Shown here: piece by piece, positions 45,181-56,015 of the stretch
Layout: each line of letters begins with the position of its first letter
How positions within the stretch are numbered: the first letter of the stretch is position 1
NCBI GenBank assembly: GCA_018340805.1
Contig: JACMZG010001914.1
Coordinates: forward strand, 49,024,218-49,088,217
From: Microvelia longipes
Lineage: Eukaryota; Arthropoda; Insecta; Hemiptera; Veliidae
DNA length: 64,000 nucleotides
Direction of reading: 5' to 3'
The notes under the pieces: model-generated
What the model was told of the DNA's origin: nothing
The model's database searches: none
The model's input: only the letters and a program-made list of their open reading frames with translations
Made by a program: the position numbers and the translations under genes

Positions 45181-46195
45181 ATATTTTTGATCAACCATCA
45201 TTAATAACTTAGCTAAAATATAAAAATTACATATAACGCAAAAAAATTATTTGGATAATTTTAAAATCATTTTGAGAGTTTAGTTACCTAATTTGTCATA
45301 TTACCTTGTAAGCCTGAGAAAATGTATATTGACTCAATTAATTGAATTTCGAATTGATGAAATTATTTTTAAGTTAACTTCCGTCTTCCGTCCCGAATTA
45401 TTCGAGTTAAGTTGAAATAATCATTTAACTTTTAAGTCCTGACTCGATCATCAACGGCTTAAACAGCAAAAATTTAAAGTTACGAAGTTTTAGATCTAGC
45501 GGGTATACCTGAGGAAGGTTATATTTTTAAAGGTTTTTGTTGTTAAGGTTTTTCAAAAGACCAGATGTGTCAGGCGATGGCCCATTGTAGTGTGCTCGTC
45601 TTCAAAACTTTTCTTTCAAGCTTTGTAATTAAACTTTTATATTTTTAAGAATAGAAGTTAAAGAATTTTTATATTTATCTTACAATTTAAAATTACTAAG
45701 TATTTATTTATATTTTTTTAATACAAATTTAGTTTTCTGTTATTAGTTGACATATATAGTATATGAATATTAATTTTACTATCATTGGGATGCTAGCACC
45801 TTGTTAGTGGTACAAGGTCCAAGGTTCACTTGGAAAGTTCCAGGTAGTCCTTCCAAAAAAACACCTTTTTTTCTTCACTTCACGAACCCGTATAAAATGC
45901 CTTTTCAAAAAAAACCCCTACTTGGCTCTTTTGAAACTTAAACTGATTTTATTCCCCTTGAAAATTATACGCACGTGCACTTCCCATTGGTCGAATCAGA
46001 AATCCTTGGAATTTTTTGAAATATTTACAAGAATGTAACAATCTGCGGTGTCATATGAGCGTGAAATGAAATGATGATCCGTGTGACAAGATAATAAACA
46101 TTGTGACTGTTCGTTTCGATACAGTATTATACGTACAGTATGTTAGTGTTAGTCAACTTTAATTTTATAATAGTTCTTCTAAATAAATGTTTTGT
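45181..46195. other. 1 kb without a recognised gene
   Basis: No coding or repeat signature seen. Confidence 0.45.
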
Positions 46196-46808
46196 CTGTA
46201 CTTACTTCAAACTTAGAGTTAAACTTAAAATTTGAACAATGCAAATACTCTGTTAATAGTTCTGTCTGTACGTCATATCCATACGTAAAACAAATGTAGA
46301 CTGAACGATGCAAATACTCTGTTGATAGTTCAGTCTTTAGGTAATATCCATACGTAATGTTAATACAATTAAAAAAACATCAAATGCACTCTGTTAATAG
46401 TTCAGTCTGTACGTTTCATTCCTACCGTAACAAATGTTAGACTGAACGATGCAAAAAATACTCTGTTTATAGTTTTGTCTGTACGTCATATCCACACGTA
46501 AACACAAATGAACAATGCAAATACTCTGTTAATAGTTTTGTCTGTACGTCATATCCACACGTAAACACAAATGAACAATGTAAATACTCTGTTAATAGTT
46601 TTGTCTGTCCGTCATATCCATACGTAATGAACAATGCAATTCTGTTAATAGTTCTGTCTGTCCGTCATATCCATACGTAAACACAAATGAACAATGCAAA
46701 TACTCTGTTAATAGTTCTGTCTGTCCGTCATATCCATACGTAAACACAAATGAACAATGCAATTCTGTTAATAGTTTTGTCTGTACAATATATCCATACG
46801 TAAAAAAA
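46196..46808. repeat. Minisatellite, 63-bp unit, about 9 copies
   Basis: The unit is AACAATGCAAATACTCTGTT, AATAGTTTTGTCTGTACGTC, ATATCCACACGTAAACACAA, ATG. Early copies are the most diverged, later ones lose internal blocks. Confidence 0.93.
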
Positions 46809-47943
46809 TGACAACTTTATTTTCGTCTTTTTATCGAAGATCGAAAATTTCTTTCTGCATAGCTTGCATAACTAAGCAGATCCCTTCTGGTTAATAGCCG
46901 TGGCTTATTATAATGATATTTGCCTTATATTTAGAATAATTTGGGTAAACCTTTACACTATTGGTTTTTTTGGAATCCGTTTTGAAGGACCAAAAAGCAT
47001 TTAAATATTTTCTGCTCGATTTCATTTAGAATAAAATTTCTGTTAAATGACTCACTCCCATTTTTCAAAGTATTAAGTCTTTTAAAAGGTTTATAATCCG
47101 TCCTAGAAGTGTAATTCAGTGTTGACAATAGCATCAAACTTAATTTACTGTCTAATTCGGAATCAACTAAGTGTAAAAGTCATTTAAAATTATTTAAGAA
47201 GTGTAAAAATAAAATCTGATTTGAAATATTTTTTTGAAGGTATGATTTTTGTATTTTAAGACTTAGTTGTATTAAGGGTTTTCGTTGAAGGTCTGGAAGG
47301 AAACCTCCAGACAGGGTTATCTGATTACTAGAGCGTGTTAATAAAAACCTTAAAACACAAAAAACTTTAAACATAAGGTTTCATCTTAACACCCTTCTAT
47401 TCTATAATCTTCTTTATCAACATGTCGTCAAAAACATTTAAAAAAAATGTCGTGAAAACATGCCAAAAAAGCACAAGCGTAAAGGATTTTTGTATTAGGG
47501 TATTTTTCTATTGAAAATTTCCGGTCGCGAACAATAAATTCGGATAGGTGTGAAAAACCCCCCCGTGTTTGACAATCTTCTATTACATCGATTTTAACTA
47601 AATAAAAGTTTTTCATCTCGTATTCCCAGTTTTGAATTGAATTAAAATGACCCCTCGACACCTATTCAGTTGAAACCTTTCAATGTAATTCAGACTAACG
47701 AAGGAAGTTTTTATTAAAACTCGAGAGGGCGTGAAACTACATCTCTGCAATCTTACATCATGAGGGGCGTCAAAATGAGAACCTTTCAAAAGTATGATCC
47801 CATTATTTTTGACGCCTCTCAAAACCATTAAAACAATGCAAATCCCGTGCTGTACGGGTCTGGAAATGGCACGAACGTTTTTACCCAACACCTTTTGCGT
47901 TCAAAATCCGCTAGCACTTAAAAGTCTTTTTATTATCTTGATT
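46809..47943. other. 1.1 kb without a recognised gene
   Basis: 47762-47822 has an inverted pair GAGGGGCGTCAAAAT and ATTTTTGACGCCTCTC, possibly a small element end. Three overlapping short frames (47180-47891) show no family motif. Confidence 0.4.
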
Positions 47944-48074
47944 TTAGCGAATTTTCATTATGAAAATGACGCTTATGAGGTTGTTCGGATGGCGGAAGTT
48001 GAGGGTGGGAGTGAGCGGAATCGGTTCCTATTGGCTTCCTGATAACAAAAATATATGTCCCAAAAAAGTTTATA

Positions 48075-48133
<59 letters not shown>

Positions 48134-48195
48134 ATATATATATATTATATATGTATATATATATATATGTATGTAAGAGTTTTCTACCCTTTCGT

Positions 48196-48330
48196 ATGGC
48201 GAACGATAACTCTCGAAGGCGTTCTCAAATTGAAACGAAACTTTGCAAATCGCGAGATGTTGAGGAGGTTACGAGGCCTATTGTTTATAAAAACATTATG
48301 ATGTCATCAACCAAAGTTATGACGTCATGA
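48196..48330 (+). CDS. Candidate ORF a, unit A1 (44 codons)
   Basis: Starts MANDNSRRRSQIETKL and ends STKVMTS. Very basic N-terminal half, no domain that I recognise. The same start, stop and most residues are kept in the other two copies, even though the third has compensating indels (net -3). A TGACGTCA site overlaps its end. It could be a small expressed protein or merely an open frame in a repeat. Confidence 0.25.
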   Translation: MANDNSRRRSQIETKLCKSRDVEEVTRPIVYKNIMMSSTKVMTS

Positions 48331-48553
48331 AAAAAAAAATTTTTTGAAACTTAAAATGGCTTTAAAACAAGGTATCTAGTATTTAGGTAGACGGCTAGCT
48401 GAATCGATTAAGACCGATTTCAGCTCAATCGAACCATCACAAATGGCGCAAACGGTATACATATATATATAATCTTGTATATATGTATACGTCTAGGTCA
48501 AAGACTCGTACGATATCTGTTGGGTTCAGTAGTGTTAGAGGGTGGTGATATAG

Positions 48554-48560
48554 TATAAAA
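48554..48560 (+). promoter_or_regulatory. TATA box, unit A1
   Basis: TATAAAA in the context TAGTATAAAAGAGGGGCC, 69 bp before the ATG of ORF b. This spacing allows a start site near 48585 and a leader of about 40 nt. Confidence 0.55.
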
Positions 48561-48622
48561 GAGGGGCCTCTACCTCTTACTCCATCCTGGTAAGCTTACT
48601 GTCCCAGAGAGACAGGACAAAA

Positions 48623-48754
48623 ATGGCTTCCACTAAACCACGCCGAGCAAAGCAGGCCCGTAAAGCGGAAGAACCTCGAAGTAGTTTTTATATGGTCGAA
48701 GTCATTCTAAAACGATTGCGACCGGTTTCAGCTCAATCGGACAATCCTAAGTGA
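48623..48754 (+). CDS. Candidate ORF b, unit A1 (43 codons)
   Basis: Reads MASTKPRRAKQARKAEEP then RSSFYMVEVILKRLRP and ends in SDNPK. The first 18 residues are rich in Lys and Arg, and MASTK...QARKA faintly recalls a histone H3 tail. That is not enough to name it. The ATG has the context CAAAAATGG, which is good for insects, and lies 69 bp after a TATA box. The 3' half overlaps a module (ACCGGTTTCAGCTCAATC) that also occurs without the ORF at 50398 and 52958, so only the first half may be meaningful. Confidence 0.3.
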   Translation: MASTKPRRAKQARKAEEPRSSFYMVEVILKRLRPVSAQSDNPK

Positions 48755-48898
48755 CGCAAACGGTATTAGCGAATTTTCATTATGAAAATGACGCTTATGA
48801 GGTTGTTCGGATGACGGAAGTTGAGGGTGGGAGTGAGCGGAATCGGTTCCTATTGGCTTCCTGATAACAAAAAAATATGTCCGGAAAAAGTTTATATA

Positions 48899-48944
<46 letters not shown>

Positions 48945-48979
48945 ATATTATGTATGTAAGAGTTTCTACCCTTTCGTAT

Positions 48980-49114
48980 GGCGAACGATAACTCTCGAAG
49001 GCGTTCTCAAATTGAAACGAAACTTTGCAAATCGCGAGATGTCGTGGAGGTTACGAGGCCTATTGTTTATAAAAACATTATGACGTCATCAACCAAAGTT
49101 ATGACGTCATGAAA
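48980..49114 (+). CDS. Candidate ORF a, copy I (44 codons)
   Basis: Same as at 48196, with two or three residue changes. See that entry for reasoning. Confidence 0.25.
49081..49109. promoter_or_regulatory. Paired CRE-like sites (copy I)
   Basis: TGACGTCA at 49081-49088 and 49102-49109, 21 bp apart, about 230 bp upstream of the TATA box. The pair recurs at 51634-51641 and 51655-51662. In unit A1 the first site is TGATGTCA (48299-48306) and the second is intact (48320-48327). Confidence 0.45.
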
Positions 49115-49334
49115 AAAAAAATTTTTGAAACTTAAAATGGCTTTAAAACAAGGTATTTCGTGTTTTGGTAGACGGCTAGCTGAATCGATTAAGACCGATT
49201 TCAGCTCAATCGAACCATCACAAATGGCGCAAACGGTATACATATATATATAATCTTGTATATATGTATACGTCTAGGTCAAAGACTCGTACGATATCTG
49301 TTGGGTTCAGTAGTGTTAGAGGGTGGTGATATAG

Positions 49335-49341
49335 TATAAAA
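49335..49341 (+). promoter_or_regulatory. TATA box, copy I
   Basis: TATAAAA in the same context as at 48554. Confidence 0.55.
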
Positions 49342-49401
49342 GAGGGGCCTCTACCTCTTACTCCATCCTGGTAAGCTTACTGTCAGAGAGACAGGACAAA
49401 A

Positions 49402-49488
49402 ATGGCTTCCACTAAACCACGCCGAGCAAAGCAGGCCCGTAAAGCGGAAGAACCTCGAAGTAGTTTTTATATGGTCGAGTCATTCTAA
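49402..49488 (+). CDS. Candidate ORF b, copy I, shortened (28 codons)
   Basis: Same start as at 48623, but one A is missing after GTCG, which moves the frame and stops at 49486. Given the indel noise in this sequence, the loss may not be real. Confidence 0.25.
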   Translation: MASTKPRRAKQARKAEEPRSSFYMVESF

Positions 49489-50094
49489 AACGATTGCGAC
49501 CGGTTTCAGCTCAATCAGACAATCTTAAGTGACGGAAACGGCATTTTTATTTAAAAACAAAAATCATGAATATATTTTTGTTTATAGTTGTCGCGGCCGC
49601 CGCTAGTTTTATTTTTATATAAATTTGTTTTGTTTTGTAATTTTGGACAACACTTTCAGGAAAGAATTATGTTTGACGTATTTTATTCTAGTTTTTCGAT
49701 TCGTTTCAAGATTTATTAGTTTAGACGGTAAAATATTCTTTTACGGGTTCTAACCAGGGTTCAAACGGGTTTTTTACGGGTTCTTGTTCGATTATTGTTC
49801 GCGAAACGGGACGTTTTATGTTACAGTTGTTCCTTCTTCGTATCGATACCAATAACTCTGTGAAAGTTAAAGCTGTCTTGACTTTAATTTGTGTAGCTAG
49901 AATGAATTCGTGACGATTGTTGCGATTGCCGGCACAATAATGCTTCTTAATTTTAATATTATAGCATACTATTAAATAGAGTATGAATAAAATCTCAATT
50001 AGCAAATCAAATTTGTGAGAAAGCTGTGAAAATTCGCTAGATACATGGCAAAATGCCATGTAACATGAACAACACATAATACAAACCAACAACA

Positions 50095-50222
50095 ATGTGG
50101 CCGCGAAGCGGCCACAGGGAGGCGCCCGGGCCGCGAAGCGGCCCGGTGGGCCGACGCCGTGGAGCGGACGAGGCGCGAAGCGCCGAGGCCGCGTAGCGGC
50201 TACGGGCCGAAGGCCCGTATTT
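50095..50222. repeat. GC-rich mini-hairpin array 1
   Basis: Successive hairpins with three-base loops: GTGGCCGCGAAGCGGCCAC, GGGCCGCGAAGCGGCCC, GGCGCGAAGCGCC, GCCGCGTAGCGGC, ACGGGCCGAAGGCCCGT. Very high GC in an AT-rich setting. Repeated in copy II at 52662-52783. Short ORFs that cross it are by-products. Confidence 0.9.
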
Positions 50223-50576
50223 TTATTTTAAATAATCATGAATATATTTTTTTCAACCTTAAGATTTTACTCAAATAAACAATTTGTTTACAAATAAAAA
50301 TTTGACATTTTTCTTTAAATTCTATAAACAATCATAAATGTAAGTAAGAGTTGAAGTTGTCTTTATATGGTCGAAGTCATTCTAAAACCATTGCGACCGG
50401 TTTCAGCTCAATCAGACAATCTTTAGTGACGGAAACGGTATTTTTATTTAAAAACAAAATCATGAATAATATATTTGTTTATAATGTTTCTTAATTTTAA
50501 TATTATAGCATACTATTAATAATAGAGTATTAATAAAATCTCAATTAGTAAAATCAAGTTTGCGAGAAAGCCACTC

Positions 50577-50812
50577 AGGCCCGCGAAGCGGGCCTGTGTG
50601 GAGAGGCTGTGAAAATTCGCTAGATACATGGCAAAATGCCATGTAACAAGAACAATAATGAAACAACACATAATACAAAACAACAACAATGTGGCCGCAA
50701 AGCGGCCACAGGGAGGCCCCGGGCCGCGAAGCGGCCCGGTGGGCCGACGCCGCGGAGCGGACGAGGCGCGAAGCGCCGAGGCCGCGTAGCGGCTACGGCC
50801 GAAGGCCCGTAT
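50577..50812. repeat. GC-rich mini-hairpin array 2
   Basis: AGGCCCGCGAAGCGGGCCT at 50577-50595, then after about 95 bp a second run (50690-50812) of the same words as array 1. In copy II at about 53140-53374. Confidence 0.9.
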
Positions 50813-51099
50813 TTACTTTATTCACTGTAATCTACATTTTTTTTAATCTGGATTACACATTTGCATGCTTCCTTGAAAGTTGACAAATACTCATAATAAT
50901 CGAATCCCTTTAAGTTTGGTCCTTCGAGCCGGAAATTACACATTTTATAAAGCTGATTCATATATTGAGCAGTATTAATTCCAGTAAACGATTTTGTTTA
51001 CTTAAGTAATTTTTTTAACCATTTTTCACCAGAAAAGTACTCTTATGAGGTTGTTTAGATAACGGAAGTGAATAAGAGGGAATGAGGAGGGCTCATTCA

Positions 51100-51107
51100 T
51101 ATATATG

Positions 51108-51183
<76 letters not shown>

Positions 51184-51191
51184 CATACATC

Positions 51192-51247
<56 letters not shown>

Positions 51248-51258
51248 ATATATATATT
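51100..51258. repeat. TA/CATA microsatellite, copy I
   Basis: (TA)n, then (CATA)n at 51181-51218, then (TA)n. The counterpart in copy II is 53661-53815. Confidence 0.95.
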
Positions 51259-51427
51259 TATTTATAGAGTTAGTGTAATAGGATTATCGTAAGTAAAGCA
51301 AGTGGCATACATAACATGATAATGTCTCGTACGTATTATTATTACTTAATATTAATTCTAATGAAGGTAATAATTCTGATGAAAGTATACTGAAGAACTG
51401 AACAAAAAATAATGTCCGGAAAAAGTT

Positions 51428-51494
<67 letters not shown>

Positions 51495-51533
51495 TATATA
51501 TATATATGTATGTAAGAGTTTCTACCCTTTCGT

Positions 51534-51665
51534 ATGGCGAACGATAACTCTCGAAGGCGTTCTCAAATTGAAACGAAACTTTGCAAATCGCGAGATGTCG
51601 TGGGTTTACGAGGCCTATTTTTTATAAACATTATGACGTCATCAACCAAAGTTATGACGTCATGA
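51534..51665 (+). CDS. Candidate ORF a, copy II (43 codons)
   Basis: The indels near 51600 and 51625 sum to minus three bases, so a stretch of about ten codons is read in another frame before returning to the shared STKVMTS end. Confidence 0.22.
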   Translation: MANDNSRRRSQIETKLCKSRDVVGLRGLFFINIMTSSTKVMTS

Positions 51666-51888
51666 AAAAAAAATTTTTTTGAAACTTAAATGGCTTTAAA
51701 ACAAGGTATTTCGTGTTTTGGTAGACGGCTAGCTGAATCGATTAAGACCGATTTCAGCTCAATCGAACCATCACAAATGGCGCAAACGGTATACATATAT
51801 ATATAATCTTGTATATATGTATACGTCTAGGTCAAAGACTCGTACGATATCTGTTGGGTTCAGTAGTGTTTAGAGGGTGGTGATATAG

Positions 51889-51895
51889 TATAAAA
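51889..51895 (+). promoter_or_regulatory. TATA box, copy II
   Basis: TATAAAA in the same context as at 48554. Confidence 0.55.
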
Positions 51896-51957
51896 GAGGG
51901 GCCTCTACCTCTTACTCCATCCTGGTAAGCTTACTGTCCCAGAGAGACAGGACAAAA

Positions 51958-52089
51958 ATGGCTTCCACTAAACCACGCCGAGCAAAGCAGGCCCGTAAAG
52001 CGGAAGAACCTCGAAGTAGTTTTTATATGGTCGAAGTCATTCTAAAACGATTGCGACCGGTTTCAGCTCAATCAGACAATCTTAAGTGA
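51958..52089 (+). CDS. Candidate ORF b, copy II (43 codons)
   Basis: Full length like the one at 48623, with only conservative changes near the C-terminus (SDNLK end). Confidence 0.3.
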   Translation: MASTKPRRAKQARKAEEPRSSFYMVEVILKRLRPVSAQSDNLK

Positions 52090-52661
52090 CGGAAACGGCA
52101 TTTTTATTTAAAAACAAAAATCATGAATATATTTTTTGTTTATAGTTGTCGCGGCGGCGCCGCTAGTTTTATTTTTATATAAATTTGTTTTGTTTTGTAA
52201 TTTTGGACAACACTTTCAGGAAAGAATTATGTTTGACGTATTTTATTCTAGTTTTTCGATTCGTTTCAAGATTTATTAGTTTAGACGGTAAAATATTCTT
52301 TTACGGGTTCTAACCAGGGTTCAAACGGGTTTTTTACGGGTTCTTGTTCGATTATTGTTCGCGAAAACGGGACGTTTTATGTTACAGTTGTTCCTTCTTC
52401 GTATCGATACCAATAAAACTCTGTGAAAGTTAAAGCTGTCTGACTTTAAATTTGTGTAGCTAGAATGAATTCGTGACGATTGTTGCGCGATTGCGGCACA
52501 ATAATGCTTCTTAATTTTAATATTATAGCATACTATTAATAATAGAGTATGAATAAAATCTCAATTAGCAAAATCAAATTTGTGAGAAAGCTGTGAAAAT
52601 TCGCTAGATACATGGCAAAATGCATGTAACATGAACAACACATAAATACAACCAACAAAAT

Positions 52662-52783
52662 GTGGCCGCGAAGCGGCCACAGGGAGGCGCCCGGGCCGCG
52701 AAGCGGCCCGGTGGGCCGACGCCGTGGAGCGGACGAGGCGCGAAGCGCCGAGGCGCGTAGCGGCTACGGGCCGAAGCCCGTAT
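52662..52783. repeat. GC-rich mini-hairpin array 3
   Basis: Copy II counterpart of array 1, with a few deleted bases. Confidence 0.9.
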
Positions 52784-53138
52784 TTTTATTTTAAAAAATC
52801 ATGAATATATTTTTTTCAACCTTAAGATTTTACTCAAATACAATTTGTTTACAAATAAAATTTGACATTTTTCTTTAAATTCTATAAACAATCATAAATG
52901 TAAGTAAGAGTTGAAAGTTGTCTTTATATGGTCGAAGTCATTCTAAAACCATTGCGACCGGTTTCAGCTCAATCAGACAATCTTTAGTGACGGAAACGGT
53001 ATTTTTATTTAAAAACAAAAATCATGAATAATTATTTTTGTTTATAATGTTTCTTAATTTTAATATTATAGCATACTATTAATAATAGAGTATTAATAAA
53101 ATCTCAATTAGTAAAATCAAGTTTGCGAGAAAGCCACT

Positions 53139-53374
53139 CAGGCCCGCGAAGCGGGCCTGTGTGGAGAGGCTGTGAAAATTCGCTAGATACATGGCAAAAT
53201 GCCATGTAACAAGAACAATAATGAAACAACACATAAATAAAACAACAACAATGTGGCCGCAAAGCGGCACAGGGAGGCCCCGGGCCGCGAAGCGGCCGGT
53301 GGGCCGACGCCGCGGAGCGGACGAGGCGCGCGAAGCGCCGAGGCGCGTAGCGGCTACGGGCCGAAGGCCCGTAT
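53139..53374. repeat. GC-rich mini-hairpin array 4
   Basis: Copy II counterpart of array 2. The frames at 53191-53445, 53253-53438 and 53079-53456 read through it on both strands and are not genes. Confidence 0.9.
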
Positions 53375-53664
53375 TTACTTTATTCACTGTAAATCTACAT
53401 TTTTTTTTAATCTGGATTACATTTGCATGCTTCCTTGAAAGTTGACAAATACTCATAATAATCGAATCCCTTTAAGTTTGGTCCTTCGAGCCGGAAATTA
53501 CACATTTTACTAAAGCTGATTCATATATTGAGCAGTATTAATTCCAGTAAACGATTTTGTTTACTTAAGTAAATTTTTTAACCATTTTTCACCAGAAAGT
53601 AACTCTTATGAGGTTGTTTAGATAACGGAAGTGAATAAGAGGGAATGAGGAGGGCTCATTCATA

Positions 53665-53715
<51 letters not shown>

Positions 53716-53742
53716 TATACATACATAATACATAATACATAC

Positions 53743-53814
<72 letters not shown>

Positions 53815-53960
53815 TTTATTTATAGAGTTAGTGTAATAGGATTATCGTAAGTAAAGCAAGTGGCATACATAACATGATAATGTCTCGTACGTATTATTAT
53901 TACTTAATATTAATTCTAATGAAGGTAATAATTCTGATGAAAGTATACTGAAGAACTGAA

Positions 53961-54328
53961 GGTGGATTTAGTTTTAAATTTAGTTTAAAACGGATTTAGT
54001 TTTAGATTTAGTTCAAAACGGATTTAGTTTTAAATTTAGTTTGAAACGGATTTAGTTTTAGATTTAGTTCAAAACGGATTTAGTTTTAGATTAAGTTCAA
54101 AACGGATTTAGTTTTAGATTTAGTTCAAAACGGATTTAGTCTTAAATTTAGTTTAAAACGGATTTAGTTTTAGATTTAGTCCAAAACGGATTTAGTTTTA
54201 AATTAAGTTCAAAACGGATTTAGTTTTAAATTAAGTTCAAAACGGATTTAGTTTAAAATTTAATTTGAAACGGATTTAGTTTTAAATTTTGTTTAAAATG
54301 GATTTAGTTTTAAATATAGTTCTTTGAT
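53961..54328. repeat. Minisatellite, 28-bp unit, about 13 copies
   Basis: The unit is GGATTTAGTTTTAGATTTAG, TTCAAAAC. It abuts the end of duplication copy II. Confidence 0.93.
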
Positions 54329-54982
54329 GGCTTTGAAATTTAATATTACTCTTAATTATTTGCAAAATATATTGTTAGGTTCTTATTATATTGTTAACAC
54401 AGTAGTTGTTACTCTTTAGTTGCACTTAGTGGTTGAAGTAGGAATATAACCATAAAAACCGAGCGTTAAGTGCCCAATTTTAAAGAGTTGTAAAACTATA
54501 AACAACTTTTATTTTTTTTATACTTTAAAATTCTTTCTCACAGAAGAAAAAATTGACGTTTTCTTGGGGTTAATGGTTTTTTGAATTTAAAATATCTTGT
54601 TTCTGAAGATTCATATTTTGACCTTGCCTGTACAAGAATATTTTTTCTCTATTCTTTCCACGAGTTATAAAACGACACTATAACACCATGTAAGAATTGA
54701 AATAAGTAGGATTGAAGTTGTTCTTTTTTTCCTATTCGAAGTTCTATAGGAATTAAGTTGAAGTTAGTGAAGTAAGTGCCTTGTGAATCTCAAGTTATAA
54801 GATTATTACTTTAACAAGATCATGTGTGAAGCAATTTTCTGTAATAATTGTTTAATTTACTTTTGGTTGGAGTTTATTTAGTTCAGTTGAATATTTTTTA
54901 GGCAAAAAGTGCTTTTTTGTAGTTTTCCATTTTTTTCACTTGAGAAACAGAGACCTTTGCCTCCCTTCTTTACCTATGTATG

Positions 54983-54983
<1 letters not shown>
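54329..54983. other. Non-coding stretch
   Basis: Nothing recognised. Confidence 0.5.

Positions 54984-55052
<69 letters not shown>
54984..55052. repeat. TA microsatellite
   Basis: (TA)n directly before the foldback element. Confidence 0.95.
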
Positions 55053-55054
<2 letters not shown>

Positions 55055-55244
55055 CAATCTTTTATAATAATAATAACTTACAGGAGGTTGAAGCAAAGAG
55101 ATTTAGAGGGGTTTTGAGAATTTTCGACATATGTCTTCTTCGGTCAGGTAAGGTTGGGAGGTCCCGAGTGACGAGTCAAAATTAAATCCCTCTAAATCTC
55201 TTCGCTTCACCTCCTGTAAGTTATTATTATTATAAAAGATTGTT
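55053..55244. mobile_element. Foldback element with 57-bp arms around a hammerhead-like motif
   Basis: AACAATCTTTTATAATAATA... at 55053-55110 and its complement at 55188-55244 with about two differences (AAGCAAAGAG versus CTCTTCGCTT). Flanked on both sides by TA microsatellites. Confidence 0.85.
55122..55147 (-). other. Hammerhead-like core motif 8, weak
   Basis: Minus strand CCGAAGA, A, stem GACATATGTC, GAAA. The second motif base is C instead of T. Confidence 0.35.
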
Positions 55245-55282
55245 ATGTTATACATTTAGTATTTTCCTTTTTCATTTGTAAT

Positions 55283-55421
<139 letters not shown>

Positions 55422-55836
55422 ATATTAGAATTCAACTCGCTAATAAAAGTTAGTTTCTATGAAAATAAATACAGCTTTGTGTGTCTATTATTGCCAATTT
55501 TAGCATGCACTTCGAAGATGCTACTATGCTGTCAGATGGTTTCCGCAGGGGTCATTCCTAATGAGCTGCAAGGCTATAGGGGGTACCTAATCGTTGTAAT
55601 ATTAATATTAATTTATGTTAATAAATTGTGTTCTTATTTGTTTACAGGTATGTTCATATTGACTGGATCTCTAACTATTGTATTTTAGTAAGTCATAATA
55701 ATTTTAATTATTGATTATTATTGGTTGTTAAAATTTCTTCATAGATTTTTTTATGCAAGAGCATTTTTAAAAAATTCAATCATTTCTTAATTTTGATTTT
55801 TTTAAGAATTAAAAACTAATTTTAGTTGTTTACCAT
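55422..55836. other. Non-coding stretch with SINE fragment
   Basis: 55540-55585 carries CCGCAGGGGTCATTCCTAAT and GAGCTGCAAGGCT, the 3' block of the tRNA-derived SINE (plus). The 69-codon frame here runs through it. Confidence 0.55.
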
Positions 55837-56015
55837 ACGTAATTTTCTCCAAACCATACTTAATTCCCTCCGAACCATACGTAATTTCCTCCAAACTATA
55901 CGTAATTCCCTCCAAACCATACTTAATTCCCTCCAAACCATACGTGATTCCCTCCAAACAATACGTGATTCCCTCCGAACCATACGTAATTTCCTCCAAA
56001 CCATACGTAATTCAG
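55837..56015. repeat. Minisatellite, 21-bp unit, about 8 copies
   Basis: The unit is CCATACGTAATTCCCTCCAA(A). Because 21 is divisible by 3, several frames on both strands stay open; none is a gene. Confidence 0.93.

Larger units (their letters stand above)
47944..48765 (+). repeat. Partial unit (A1) of the duplicated locus
   Basis: Begins TTAGCGAATTTTCATTATG and ends at the next identical start at 48766. It carries the TA microsatellite (48068-48176), both short ORFs and the TATA box, but not the GC-rich part. Confidence 0.9.
48866..51400 (+). repeat. 2.5-kb tandem duplication, copy I
   Basis: About 2,535 bp repeated directly at 51401-53960. It contains TA microsatellites, ORF a, CRE pair, TATA box, ORF b, a region around GTCGCGGC, and GC hairpin arrays. 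The copies differ mostly by indels in runs. 48766-48865 holds the start of the A module (ends before the duplication boundary). Confidence 0.93.
51401..53960 (+). repeat. 2.5-kb tandem duplication, copy II
   Basis: Direct repeat of copy I. The junction is clean: copy I ends AGTATACTGAAGAACTGAA and copy II ends with the same word at 53960. Confidence 0.93.

Noticed and set aside
48055..48330. 91- and 113-codon frames starting in the TA run
   Set aside because: The start is an Ile-Tyr microsatellite reading; only the part from 48196 is kept between copies.
49721..50095. 124-codon minus frame
   Set aside because: It lies in the duplicated unit, is not kept intact in the second copy, and has no recognisable domain.
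53079..53456. 125-codon minus frame and overlapping plus frames
   Set aside because: They read through the GC-rich hairpin array on both strands; the composition explains the Arg/Gly-rich peptides.
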